64,000 nt of DNA from an uncultured cyanobacterium. GTDB taxonomy: Bacteria > Cyanobacteriota > Cyanobacteriia > PCC-6307 > Cyanobiaceae. Numbering within the stretch: the first letter of the stretch is position 1; each line of letters opens with the position of its first letter. The stretch lies in assembly GCA_903858015.1 (NCBI GenBank), contig CAIOGZ010000012.1, forward strand, positions 1 to 64,000, in the 5' to 3' direction. Below the pieces are notes generated by a model. That model saw only the letters and a program-made list of their open reading frames with translations. It did not search any database and had not been told where the DNA came from. Below are positions 48,535 to 56,442 of this stretch, piece after piece. Both the position numbers and the translations under genes were made by a program.

Positions 48535-48624
48535 TTATTTCGCGATCACCCATTTCTCGATCAACTATTGCACGATCAACTATTTCTCGATCAGCTATTT
48601 CTCGATCAGCTATTTCTCGATCAG
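48535..48624. repeat. Tandem repeat, 15 bp x 6, copying the last codons and stop of the adjacent gene
   Basis: On the minus strand the unit is CTGATCGAGAAATAG, encoding Leu-Ile-Glu-Lys-stop. The unit at 48610-48624 is the real C-terminus of the secreted protein; two identical copies and three degenerate ones follow downstream, so the frame reads LIEK-stop repeatedly, ending LIVQ-stop and LIEKWVIAK-like remnants. Confidence 0.9.
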
Positions 48625-49209
48625 CTTGTAGGGCAGCGACGAATGGTGAAGCACGATGCGAATGCTGCCATTGGGCTCCTTGAGGAACGTCCAGGTTTTA
48701 TCCACCGTGGTGGTCGCTCCGCTGCTATCAACAAGATCAACATTGCCCATGGTGGTGGCAAACATGCCGTGCAGTTGGATCACCTGATTACGCACCGTGC
48801 AGGTTTGCCAGGGCTTAATGGCGAAGCCCTTATCATTAGGGAAACTGGGATCACCACCCACGAAGTAAGCCAATGCCCCTTCCTTGGTGAACCTAAAGGC
48901 TTGGGCTTCAGTAGCGAGGGTGGGCTTGAAAGCCACCGCTCCATACTGATAAGCGTAGGCCTGATCCAGCACCGAACTGGCTTTAGCCTTGGCTTGGCTG
49001 AAGCCGCCACTCCTGTAGGCCGAGCCAATCGCAAGCAGGCCAGCACACCAACCCTGCTGGGCCTGCAGCACTTCGGCTTCGCTGATGTTGGTATCCATCC
49101 GCTTCAGCAACGCGCCTTGCTGAAAAGCCGAGGCGGCCAAGGGCGCCGCCAGGGTCAGGGAAACAATCACAGCGGCGCTGCTGAACAATGAACGCAAAGG
49201 GCTGGGCAT
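48610..49209 (-). CDS. Secreted NTF2-like small protein
   Basis: 199 residues with signal peptide (SLFSSAAVIVSLTLAAPLAASA). The mature part contains SEAEVLQAQQGWCAGLLAIG, YAYQYGAVAFKPTLA, GALAYFVGGDPSFPNDKGFAI and RIVLHHSSLPY. I recognise this as a family often mis-named phosphoribosyl-AMP cyclohydrolase but looking like a SnoaL/NTF2 fold; the true function is unknown to me. Its last codons lie in a 15-bp tandem array. Confidence 0.7.
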   Translation of the reverse strand: MPSPLRSLFSSAAVIVSLTLAAPLAASAFQQGALLKRMDTNISEAEVLQAQQGWCAGLLAIGSAYRSGGFSQAKAKASSVLDQAYAYQYGAVAFKPTLATEAQAFRFTKEGALAYFVGGDPSFPNDKGFAIKPWQTCTVRNQVIQLHGMFATTMGNVDLVDSSGATTTVDKTWTFLKEPNGSIRIVLHHSSLPYKLIEK

Positions 49210-49542
49210 GGAATTGGTGAAAAGCCGCAGGGAGCCTAGGTTCTTACCGGGAGCTTTGGCATGCCAGGGTAAGGCCCAGTGAAAATGGGTAAGCCTGAGG
49301 GAGCTTGGGCAAGATTGAGCGCGCTTGGGCGAAAGTGATTGCGCTTGGGCGAAAATGATTGGGCTTGGGCGCGATCGGTCTGGGGCGCTGCCCCAACCGT
49401 TGCCTCAACCGGTGCTGTAACACCGTGGCGCCGGCAGACCAGGCGCTGAAGCAATCGGCAGCAAAGCTGGATCCGCCGCAAGGGCCTGGTCCCACCGGCC
49501 GCCAGGGAGAATGGCGCCCATACCTTGCCGCAGCTGCCGCCG
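49210..49542. other. Divergent intergenic region with 20-bp repeats
   Basis: 333 bases between two divergent genes. Nothing coding is supported. A 20-bp array occupies 49301-49380; the rest is GC-rich. Confidence 0.5.
49301..49380. repeat. Tandem repeat, 20 bp x 4 (two near-identical, two degenerate)
   Basis: Units of about GCGCTTGGGCGAAAATGATT. Those at 49321-49340 and 49341-49360 differ by one base; the flanking units at 49301 and 49361 keep the GCTTGGGC core. Confidence 0.8.
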
Positions 49543-50214
49543 ATGACCAGTTCCCAGGCCCCCGCAGGCCCGGCCGGCAAGGCCACCAACGGCCCGGCCG
49601 GCAAGGCCACCAACATCGTCTGGCACCACTCGACGGTGACCCGCGCCGCCCGGGCCCACCAGCGGGGCCACCGCAGCGCCATCCTCTGGTTCACGGGCCT
49701 GAGCGGCGCCGGCAAGAGCACCCTGGCCAACGCCGTCAACTCTGCCCTGTTCGAGCAGGGGCTGGCCTGCTACGTGCTCGATGGCGACAACGTGCGCCAT
49801 GGTCTCTGCGCCGACTTGGGCTTCTCCGATGCCGATCGGGAGGAGAACATCCGTCGCATCGGCGAGGTAGCCAAGCTCTTCCTTGATGCCGGCGTGGTGG
49901 TACTGACCGCCTTTGTCTCACCGTTTCGGGCCGACCGCGCCAAGGCCCGGGCCCTGGTGGAAGCCGGCGACTTCATCGAAATCCATTGCGCCGCCGGCCT
50001 TGAGGTCTGCGAACAACGGGACACCAAGGGCCTCTATGCCAAGGCCCGCGCCGGCCAGATCAAGGACTTCACCGGCATCTCCAGTCCCTACGAGGAACCA
50101 GAAGCCCCCGAGCTGCGGCTCGACACCGGCAGCCAGAGCCTGGAGAACGCGGTGGCGGCGGTTCTGACCTACCTCCAGGCCCAGGGGGTGGTGCCGGCGG
50201 CAGAGCAGAGCTGA
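49543..50214 (+). CDS. cysC: Adenylylsulfate kinase
   Basis: 223 residues. Phosphorylates APS to PAPS. Motifs: P-loop [53 protein letters not shown] (in part), FVSPFRADR and [22 protein letters not shown]. The first 25 residues contain an exact duplication of GPAGKATN (24 bp at 49567-49590 and 49591-49614). ATG at 49543 is used. Confidence 0.94.
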   Translation: MTSSQAPAGPAGKATNGPAGKATNIVWHHSTVTRAARAHQRGHRSAILWFTGLSGAGKSTLANAVNSALFEQGLACYVLDGDNVRHGLCADLGFSDADREENIRRIGEVAKLFLDAGVVVLTAFVSPFRADRAKARALVEAGDFIEIHCAAGLEVCEQRDTKGLYAKARAGQIKDFTGISSPYEEPEAPELRLDTGSQSLENAVAAVLTYLQAQGVVPAAEQS

Positions 50215-50287
50215 GCGCGGTAGCTGCGGTAGTAACGGGGGTACTGGCCAGGGAATTGACGAGGCTGCTTACCTGGGCCGCTTAGCA

Positions 50288-52411
50288 TCAATCAAGCTCG
50301 AATAATTGATTGGTGTTTTGGCGGCATAGCTTGAGCCCCCTGGCCTCAGCGAGGGAGAGCATGTCGGCAGTGCCGCCCGGACCATCCCCCGCGGCCCCAT
50401 TCCAAAGCGCTAGCAAGGTTACATCCGTATTGGGGCTGATCATGGCATCCTCCATCATCCAGATGTTGCCGCGCTGGAAAACGCTATAGCCCTGAACGGT
50501 TCTGGTCCAGATCGGCAAATCCTCGGAATCACTTAGAATAATAGGCGGATTCGCCACGACGAGTTTGTTAAACTTTTCAACCCATTCAGCGCCGCCATCA
50601 GCCACGGATTTACGACGATAGCTCTCGATCGGAATCGGCAAAACAATGGTGGTTGGGATGTCAAGCTCCGCACACACCTCATGGAACAAGATGTCGGTGC
50701 CACTGGCTGCACCGCCCATACCGGAAACAGCACCCTCGGTGGCATTCTTTTCGTTCTGGATGGTTTGCAGTAGCCAGCCCCTAGCCTTTTCGATGCACTC
50801 GGGAGTGTTGGGGAATCGCCCAGGTGCTTGCCGATCGGGGGAATCGATGCGATGACCGGTAACGACAAGGATACGGCCGCGGGGCTGGAGCTGCGGGGGC
50901 CCTGGCTCCAGCCCCGAGGCCGGCTCACCATCCATCAGGGCCTTGATGGCAACGCTGCAGTTTTCGGTGAACAGGCCAAGGCTTTGCAAGATCTTGACCT
51001 GGGCGATTTCAGCCTGCTTGACAAAGCCCTTGCCACCAGAATTTTTGGCCGCCTGGTAGGCCTTACCAACGAAAACAGGCTTCTTGGATGTGAGCAGCTT
51101 GTATTGGGCCTCGGAGGGAGGCAACCATTCATCAGGTTTACCCGTACGTTGGCCGATTTTTTTTGCTTTTTCGAGGGCCATTTGCACGGCACCATCCAAT
51201 ACAATCAGTTGCTCTCGGTAGTCGGCGAGCGCATTATCTGCTTTGCTGGGCGTCTCAAAGCAATCGCCCCACACCTCTGCTTCGATTTCTGCCAGGTTGA
51301 CGATGACCAGCAGCAGACCAAGGGCATTGATGGCCGGATAATAGACGTTCAGATCTTCGGCGAAGGCCTTGCGATAGCCTTCATAGGCATCTATCAGGCG
51401 ACTATCCAACAGCGCCTGCTGACGACGATCCGCCTCTGATTCTAGGCTAATAAAATCTTTAACCCAGTCCGCCTTTTTATTGCGGGCCAGCTGGGCGAGG
51501 GCGTCAGCTCGGTCCATGGCTTCTGCCAATGCTTGGCCATCGAGGACGCGCTCACAGGCCTGGGATGAGGTTTCAGGCTCGTTGAGCCGCTGGTAAATCG
51601 TCGCCAGTTGCAGATTGGCCTCAACGTCATAGGGCACATCCCTGCGAATGTATTCCCAAGTTTGCTTAGCTAGCTTAAAAACATTCATGCCGTTCTGATA
51701 GCGGCTCTGCTGTGCCGCCCCAAGCTGGGCCAATCCCCGCTGGGCGCGGCCCACAAGTTTCAACCCGCCCCGGGCCCAGTCGGTTGCTTTCGCCTCCTCG
51801 GCCAGCAGGGCGAGGGTGGCGGCACCATTGCAGCCATCATTCTTGGCTCGATCGATGGCCTCCTGGAACTCCCTGGGAACAACGGTTAACTTGATCGGAT
51901 CCGGCGCGGCCAGGGCAGGCAACAACAGGAAGACCGGACTGTCAGCCTTGCGTTCGGAGCTTCGCATCGTCAGGATGGTGTCGCCGATGGAGCTGGCCAG
52001 CAGATCCACCGCAGCAGAGGGATTTTCCCTTTCGTAAGCGATATAACGATCGGTCTTTAGGTCAAAGGGCACGTCTTTACCGCTAATCGGAAAGCGGATC
52101 AGGATCGTGCCATTGGGCCTCAAGCCGTGGCGGATGCCAAGTTCATAAAAGACATTGGCATTATCAATCGAGATATCTGCGATCACCAGGTCGTAGGCAA
52201 TCAGCATCTGGAACATGTCGAGGCGGATATTGCCCGCCGAGGCGATGACCTCGGTGGTCTTACCCACAAGCTTATTTTTCTTGAGGGCCGCCTGGATCAG
52301 CTCTTTATCGATTTGATTGAAATCGATCAAGACGGATGAATCGTTGCCGTCCTTGTCTAAAACAGTAACCGACTTCTTGCCGAAGGGCCGAACGATAAAA
52401 ACACTTGTCAT
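50288..52411 (-). CDS. NDT/TIR-like, DUF4071-like TPR and SLOG domain protein
   Basis: 707 residues, three parts. (1) About 1-150: SVFIVRPFGKK, FNQIDKELIQAAL, then YDLVIADISIDNANVFYELG and IRHGLRPNGTILIRFP; the ADIS-x-NANVFYELG wording is that of the nucleoside 2-deoxyribosyltransferase/TIR-like superfamily, with Glu90 a possible catalytic residue. (2) About 180-490: helical region with YDVEANLQLATIYQRL, LARNKKADWVKDF and EDLNVYYPAINALGLLL, matching the TRAFs-binding (DUF4071) TPR domain. (3) About 511-705: Rossmann-like SLOG domain with GRILVVTGHRID, VSGMGGAASGTDILFHEVCAE, LPIPIESYRRKSV and LALWNGAAGDGPGGTADML. SLOG and NDT/TIR folds are known from nucleotide-based conflict systems. No signal peptide or membrane helix. 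Less GC-rich than its neighbours and unrelated to them, so probably acquired. ATG at 52411 preferred over GTG at 52414. Confidence 0.8.
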   Translation of the reverse strand: MTSVFIVRPFGKKSVTVLDKDGNDSSVLIDFNQIDKELIQAALKKNKLVGKTTEVIASAGNIRLDMFQMLIAYDLVIADISIDNANVFYELGIRHGLRPNGTILIRFPISGKDVPFDLKTDRYIAYERENPSAAVDLLASSIGDTILTMRSSERKADSPVFLLLPALAAPDPIKLTVVPREFQEAIDRAKNDGCNGAATLALLAEEAKATDWARGGLKLVGRAQRGLAQLGAAQQSRYQNGMNVFKLAKQTWEYIRRDVPYDVEANLQLATIYQRLNEPETSSQACERVLDGQALAEAMDRADALAQLARNKKADWVKDFISLESEADRRQQALLDSRLIDAYEGYRKAFAEDLNVYYPAINALGLLLVIVNLAEIEAEVWGDCFETPSKADNALADYREQLIVLDGAVQMALEKAKKIGQRTGKPDEWLPPSEAQYKLLTSKKPVFVGKAYQAAKNSGGKGFVKQAEIAQVKILQSLGLFTENCSVAIKALMDGEPASGLEPGPPQLQPRGRILVVTGHRIDSPDRQAPGRFPNTPECIEKARGWLLQTIQNEKNATEGAVSGMGGAASGTDILFHEVCAELDIPTTIVLPIPIESYRRKSVADGGAEWVEKFNKLVVANPPIILSDSEDLPIWTRTVQGYSVFQRGNIWMMEDAMISPNTDVTLLALWNGAAGDGPGGTADMLSLAEARGLKLCRQNTNQLFELD

Positions 52412-52658
52412 CACGAAATTTGCCTGGGACAGCCAGAAAGATTGACAGCAGCAAAGGCGAGGTGCTGCCGCTGTGCTAGCGAACCGCCATATACTAGCTT
52501 GCTACACGGCTTGTTGTACAGGCCAAGCGACGGCCGGATCTAGGCCGGATCCCGGGGCAGCCTGCCGGCCCTGGCGGCCCAACCAGCAGCAGGGCAACCC
52601 GCCCCGCAGCCCTAGGGCCGCACCGCCCCGCCAAGCGCATGGGTCAGACTGCAAACCA

Positions 52659-53249
52659 ATGGCAAGCCCAATCCCCAGACAGCCAGGCCGAAGCTTGCTG
52701 CTTCAGCTGCTGGTCGTGACCGTGGTGGCGATGCGGGGCGCCCAGGCGGCCCCTGCCGCTGGCCAGCCCAGCGGGCCAGGACCCGTGAGGGCGGTGGACT
52801 CGGTAGATCTGGCCCGCTACGGCGGCTTTTGGTATGAAATCGCCAAAATACCCAACCGATTTCAAAAGCAATGTGCCCGCCAAACGATCGCCCACTACAG
52901 CCTGCGCCGTGATGGCCGCATCAATATCCTGAATCAGTGCATCAAACAGAACGGCAATGCAGACCAGGCCCGCGGCATCGCCAGGGTGGTCGACCCCAAC
53001 ACCGCTGCCAAGTTGAAGGTCAGTTTGGTGAGCTTCCTGGGCTGGCGGCCCTTCTGGGGGGACTACTGGATCATTGGGCTCGATGCGAACTACCGCTGGG
53101 CCATTGTTGGCACACCAGATCGCCAGTACGGCTGGATTCTGGCCCGATCCCAGAGCCTCGATCCCGCTGCGCTGGAAACAATCTTTGCCGTTCTTGAGCG
53201 GAACGGCTATCAGCGGACTCGCTTCATGGTCGGGCCGCAGGGCCGCTAG
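52659..53249 (+). CDS. Lipocalin family protein (Blc-like)
   Basis: 196 residues from the ATG at 52659. Signal peptide SLLLQLLVVTVVAMRGAQA, then the lipocalin GxW motif in YGGFWYEIAKIPNRFQKQC, ISL-like YSLRRDGRINILNQC, YWIIGLDANYRWAIVG and YGWILARSQSLDP, all characteristic of bacterial lipocalins/apolipoprotein D relatives. Probably exported to the periplasm or outer membrane; binds lipids or hydrophobic ligands. No lipobox cysteine was seen. Its 3' end overlaps the convergent permease gene by 26 bases. Confidence 0.88.
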   Translation: MASPIPRQPGRSLLLQLLVVTVVAMRGAQAAPAAGQPSGPGPVRAVDSVDLARYGGFWYEIAKIPNRFQKQCARQTIAHYSLRRDGRINILNQCIKQNGNADQARGIARVVDPNTAAKLKVSLVSFLGWRPFWGDYWIIGLDANYRWAIVGTPDRQYGWILARSQSLDPAALETIFAVLERNGYQRTRFMVGPQGR

Positions 53250-54339
53250 CTGGGTTCGGCAGGTCGCCGCTGATCGCGGGCTCCCCCGTCCGCAACCGCA
53301 GCGCCCAGGCATCCAGAAACGTTTTGCCGCAACTGGCCAACGGCACCGCCAGCAACAGGCCCAGCAATTCTCCTAACCCCAGCAGGCTGCCGAGCCGAGC
53401 CCCGATCGGCAAACTGATCAGCAGCCAGGCCGGCTGCAGCCCCACGATGCTGCCCATCAAGCGGGGTTGGATCACCTGGTCCACCAGCTGCCCCACCGTG
53501 ATCGCCGCCGCCAGCACCTCCACGGCCTGGCGGGGATTCTGGAGCGCCAACAGCAGGCTCACCAGCACAATCGTGACGGCACTGGCATAGGGAATCAAGG
53601 TGGTGAAGCCAATCGCCACCGCAAACAAGACGCCGTAGGGAATGCCCAGCAAGGTGAACACCACCATCTGCAGCAGGCTCAAAATCAAGGCCAGCAGCAC
53701 CTGGCCGGCGAAGTAGCCCCGGAAGGTGCGATAGAGGGTGGTGCTGACCAGGCCCCGCACCCCCGGCGGCAGCCAGGCCGCCAGGCCCGCGGCGATCCGC
53801 TCCCCCCCCAGCAACAGAAACACCGTGAGCACCAGCACGATCACGGTGTTCACCGTGAGGCCCAGCGTCGCCCCGAGCAGGCTGAGCACCTCCTGGCTGA
53901 GCTGGCTGGCCAACTTGCTGGTGCGGCTGATCAGCTCGCTGCTGAGGTCACCGAAATCGGTGGGCAGGCCCTTGGCGATCGCCCACTGCTGCAGCTGGCT
54001 GAGCAGGATTTCACCGCGGGAGAGCCAGCCGGGCAGGGCCGTGATCAGGTCATCGAGCTGGGTGATCAGCCGCGGCAGCAACCACAGCACCGCCAGCACC
54101 ACGCCGCCGAGGGCGAGGCCGAGCACAAAGAGCAGGGCCAGGGGCCGGGGCAGGCCCTGATCCACCAGCCAGCGGCAGGGTAGATCGAGCAGAAAAGCCA
54201 GCAGGGCGGCGGCCAGGAACAGGGCCGGGAAGGGCGCCAGGGGCAGCAGCAACTGGCGCAGCACCCAGAGGTTGAGCACCAGCAGCGGCAGGGCCAGACC
54301 AGACCGCAGCCAGGGGGGCAGCACCAGCCGCTCAAGCAT
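53224..54339 (-). CDS. AI-2E transporter family (PerM/YdiK-like) membrane protein
   Basis: 371 residues with about eight helices. Family features: an N-terminal pair of helices, a soluble loop (LITALPGWLSRGEILLSQLQQWAIAKGLP region), VLVLTVFLLLGGERIAAGL, YRTFRGYFAGQVLLALI, LGIPYGVLFAVAIGFTTLIPY and VDQVIQPRLMGSIVGLQPAWLL. Exported substrate unknown; members include sodium/proton antiporters. Starts inside the last 8 bases of purE, so it is coupled to it. Confidence 0.88.
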   Translation of the reverse strand: MLERLVLPPWLRSGLALPLLVLNLWVLRQLLLPLAPFPALFLAAALLAFLLDLPCRWLVDQGLPRPLALLFVLGLALGGVVLAVLWLLPRLITQLDDLITALPGWLSRGEILLSQLQQWAIAKGLPTDFGDLSSELISRTSKLASQLSQEVLSLLGATLGLTVNTVIVLVLTVFLLLGGERIAAGLAAWLPPGVRGLVSTTLYRTFRGYFAGQVLLALILSLLQMVVFTLLGIPYGVLFAVAIGFTTLIPYASAVTIVLVSLLLALQNPRQAVEVLAAAITVGQLVDQVIQPRLMGSIVGLQPAWLLISLPIGARLGSLLGLGELLGLLLAVPLASCGKTFLDAWALRLRTGEPAISGDLPNPASGPAARP

Positions 54340-54964
54340 CGGGGGGCAGGCGCGGGGGCTCCACGCGTGGAATCATCGCCTCAGCTTGGCGGTCGGCGCC
54401 CATCGCGGCCAGGTAGGCGTGGCTGCCCAGCTGGCCCAGCCGCTCGTCCTTGGCCGTCACCTGGTCGTGGAGCTCCTGGCGGTAGGCGGCTAGGAGCTCC
54501 GCCAAGCCGGCATCGGCAAGGGCAAGGATCTGCACGGCCAACAGGCCGGCGTTGGTGCCATTGCCGATCGCCACGCAGGCCACCGGGATCCCCGCCGGCA
54601 TCTGCACGATCGAGTGGAGCGAATCCACCCCCGCCAGCGCCTTGCTCTGCACCGGCACGCCGATCACCGGCAGGGTGGTGAGGGCGGCCACCATGCCCGG
54701 CAGGTGGGCCGCACCACCGGCTCCGGCGATGATCACCTTCAGGCCCCGGCCGGCGGCGGCTTGGGCAAAGGCCACCATCTCCAGCGGCGTGCGGTGGGCC
54801 GAGAGCACCCGCACCTCTATCGGCACCTTGAACCGCTGCAGCAGCAGCACGGCCGGCTGCAGGGTGGGCAGATCGGAATCACTGCCCATGATCACCGCCA
54901 CCGCAGCAGGCCCGGGGCTGGGCGCTGCGGCGGGGTCGGGGACGGCGGCATCAGGGGCGGCCAC
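54332..54964 (-). CDS. purE: N5-carboxyaminoimidazole ribonucleotide mutase
   Basis: Purine synthesis enzyme rearranging N5-CAIR to CAIR. The core begins AVIMGSDSDLPTL and has VRVLSAHRTPLEM, VIIAGAGGAAHLPGMVAALTTLPVIGVPV and SIVQMPAGIPVACVAIGN. A GTG at 54964 is taken as start, giving 210 residues with a short leader and a 30-residue tail. An ATG at 55012 would overlap the nagA start on the other strand. Confidence 0.93.
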   Translation of the reverse strand: MAAPDAAVPDPAAAPSPGPAAVAVIMGSDSDLPTLQPAVLLLQRFKVPIEVRVLSAHRTPLEMVAFAQAAAGRGLKVIIAGAGGAAHLPGMVAALTTLPVIGVPVQSKALAGVDSLHSIVQMPAGIPVACVAIGNGTNAGLLAVQILALADAGLAELLAAYRQELHDQVTAKDERLGQLGSHAYLAAMGADRQAEAMIPRVEPPRLPPDA

Positions 54965-55010
54965 GGCACAGGGGCGGCGAAGATGGCATTCTCCCGCCCG
55001 AGCCGCCCGC

Positions 55011-56258
55011 ATGGACCGCAGCAGGGACCGCAGCAGCCCCGATCCTGCCGCTGGCGATCGGCAAGGGCGCCGCTGGCTGAGCAACGTGCGCCTGCCGGAG
55101 CGCTCCGCCTGCAGCCACCCCCGCCGCCAGCGGCAGGGGCGCCGCTGGCGGGTGGCGATCGATGCCCAGGGCTGCATCGCCGCCCTCCAGCCCCTGGCGG
55201 CCGGCAGCCATGCTGCCGGATGCGACTGGCAGGGCGACTGGCTCAGCCCGGCGGGGGTGGATCTGCAGATCAACGGCGGCCTCGGCCTGGCCTTCCCCGA
55301 ACTCAGCCCCGCCGATCTGCCGCAGCTGGAGTCCCTGCTGGAGCTGCTCTGGCGCGATGGGGTGGAGGCGATCTGCCCCACCCTGGTGACCTGCGCCGTG
55401 GAACCGCTGCGCCAGGCGCTGGCGGTGCTGCGCGGGGCGCGCGCCGCCCACCGGCCTGGCCGCTGCCGCCTGCTGGGGGCGCACCTGGAGGGTCCGTTCC
55501 TGGCGCCGGCGCGGCGGGGAGCCCATCCCCTAGGGCAGCTCTGCGCCCCATCGCTGGCGGCCCTGCAGCAGCGGATCGCGGGGTTCAGCGGCCCGGCCAC
55601 GGCGGGCGCGGCGGCCGACATCGCCCTGGTCACCCTGGCGCCGGAGCTGGAGGGGGCAGGCGCGGTGATCAGCGCCCTGCGGCAGCAGGGGGTGGTGGTG
55701 AGCCTCGGCCACAGCGAAGCCAGCGAAAGCGAAGCCGCCGCCGCCTTCGAGGCCGGCGTCGGCATGGTCACCCATGCCTTCAATGCGATGGCCGGCCTGC
55801 AGCACCGGGCGCCGGGCCCGATCGCGGCGGCAACTCTGCGGCCAGACGTGGCCCTGGGTTTGATCGCCGATGGGGTGCATGTGGCGCCCAGCATGGCGGT
55901 GCTGCTGCAGCGGCTGGCCCCCCAGCAGGTGGTGCTGGTGAGCGATGCCCTGGCGCCCTACGGCCTGGCCGATGGGCTGCACCGCTGGGATCAACGCACC
56001 TTGGTGGTGGCCAACGGCAGCTGCCGGCTGGAGGACGGCACCCTGGCGGGCGTCACCCTGCCGCTGCTGGAGGGGGCGCGGCGGCTGGCCGGCTGGAGTG
56101 GCCGGCCGGAGCGGGCGATCGCCGCCGCCACGCTGCTGCCGCGGCAGGTGCTGGGCGAGCGGCGGCCCGTGCAGCAGCTGCTGCTGGGCCGGCCGCTGCA
56201 GGACTGCCTGCGCTGGCGCCAGACGGAGGCGGGGCTGGGCTGGCAGCGGGCGGCCTGA
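55011..56258 (+). CDS. nagA: N-acetylglucosamine-6-phosphate deacetylase
   Basis: 415 residues. Amidohydrolase fold: GVDLQINGG at the start of the barrel, the metal-binding Glu in GAHLEGPFLAP, His in VSLGHSEAS, VTHAFNAMAGLQHRAPG, and LVSDALAPYGL with the catalytic Asp. Recycles amino sugars from cell-wall turnover. Divergent from purE with very close 5' ends. Confidence 0.92.
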   Translation: MDRSRDRSSPDPAAGDRQGRRWLSNVRLPERSACSHPRRQRQGRRWRVAIDAQGCIAALQPLAAGSHAAGCDWQGDWLSPAGVDLQINGGLGLAFPELSPADLPQLESLLELLWRDGVEAICPTLVTCAVEPLRQALAVLRGARAAHRPGRCRLLGAHLEGPFLAPARRGAHPLGQLCAPSLAALQQRIAGFSGPATAGAAADIALVTLAPELEGAGAVISALRQQGVVVSLGHSEASESEAAAAFEAGVGMVTHAFNAMAGLQHRAPGPIAAATLRPDVALGLIADGVHVAPSMAVLLQRLAPQQVVLVSDALAPYGLADGLHRWDQRTLVVANGSCRLEDGTLAGVTLPLLEGARRLAGWSGRPERAIAAATLLPRQVLGERRPVQQLLLGRPLQDCLRWRQTEAGLGWQRAA

Positions 56259-56442
56259 GGGGCTGGGCGGCCGGCTCCAACCGGCTGAGGGTGGCGATAG
56301 AGCCGCAGTTCACGCCGGCTCTGCAGCAGAGCATCGCCGGCCTCGCCGCCGCCCCCCAGCCTGGAAGCGCCGCTGCTGGTCAGGGAGGTGCCTGTGGCGC
56401 GACAACAACCCTCACCCAGCCGGCTTCCCCCTGGTGCCGACG

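Noticed and set aside
48535-49380. Possible CRISPR array from the 15-bp and 20-bp repeats
   Set aside because: Units are contiguous with no spacers, too short for CRISPR repeats, and no cas gene is present.
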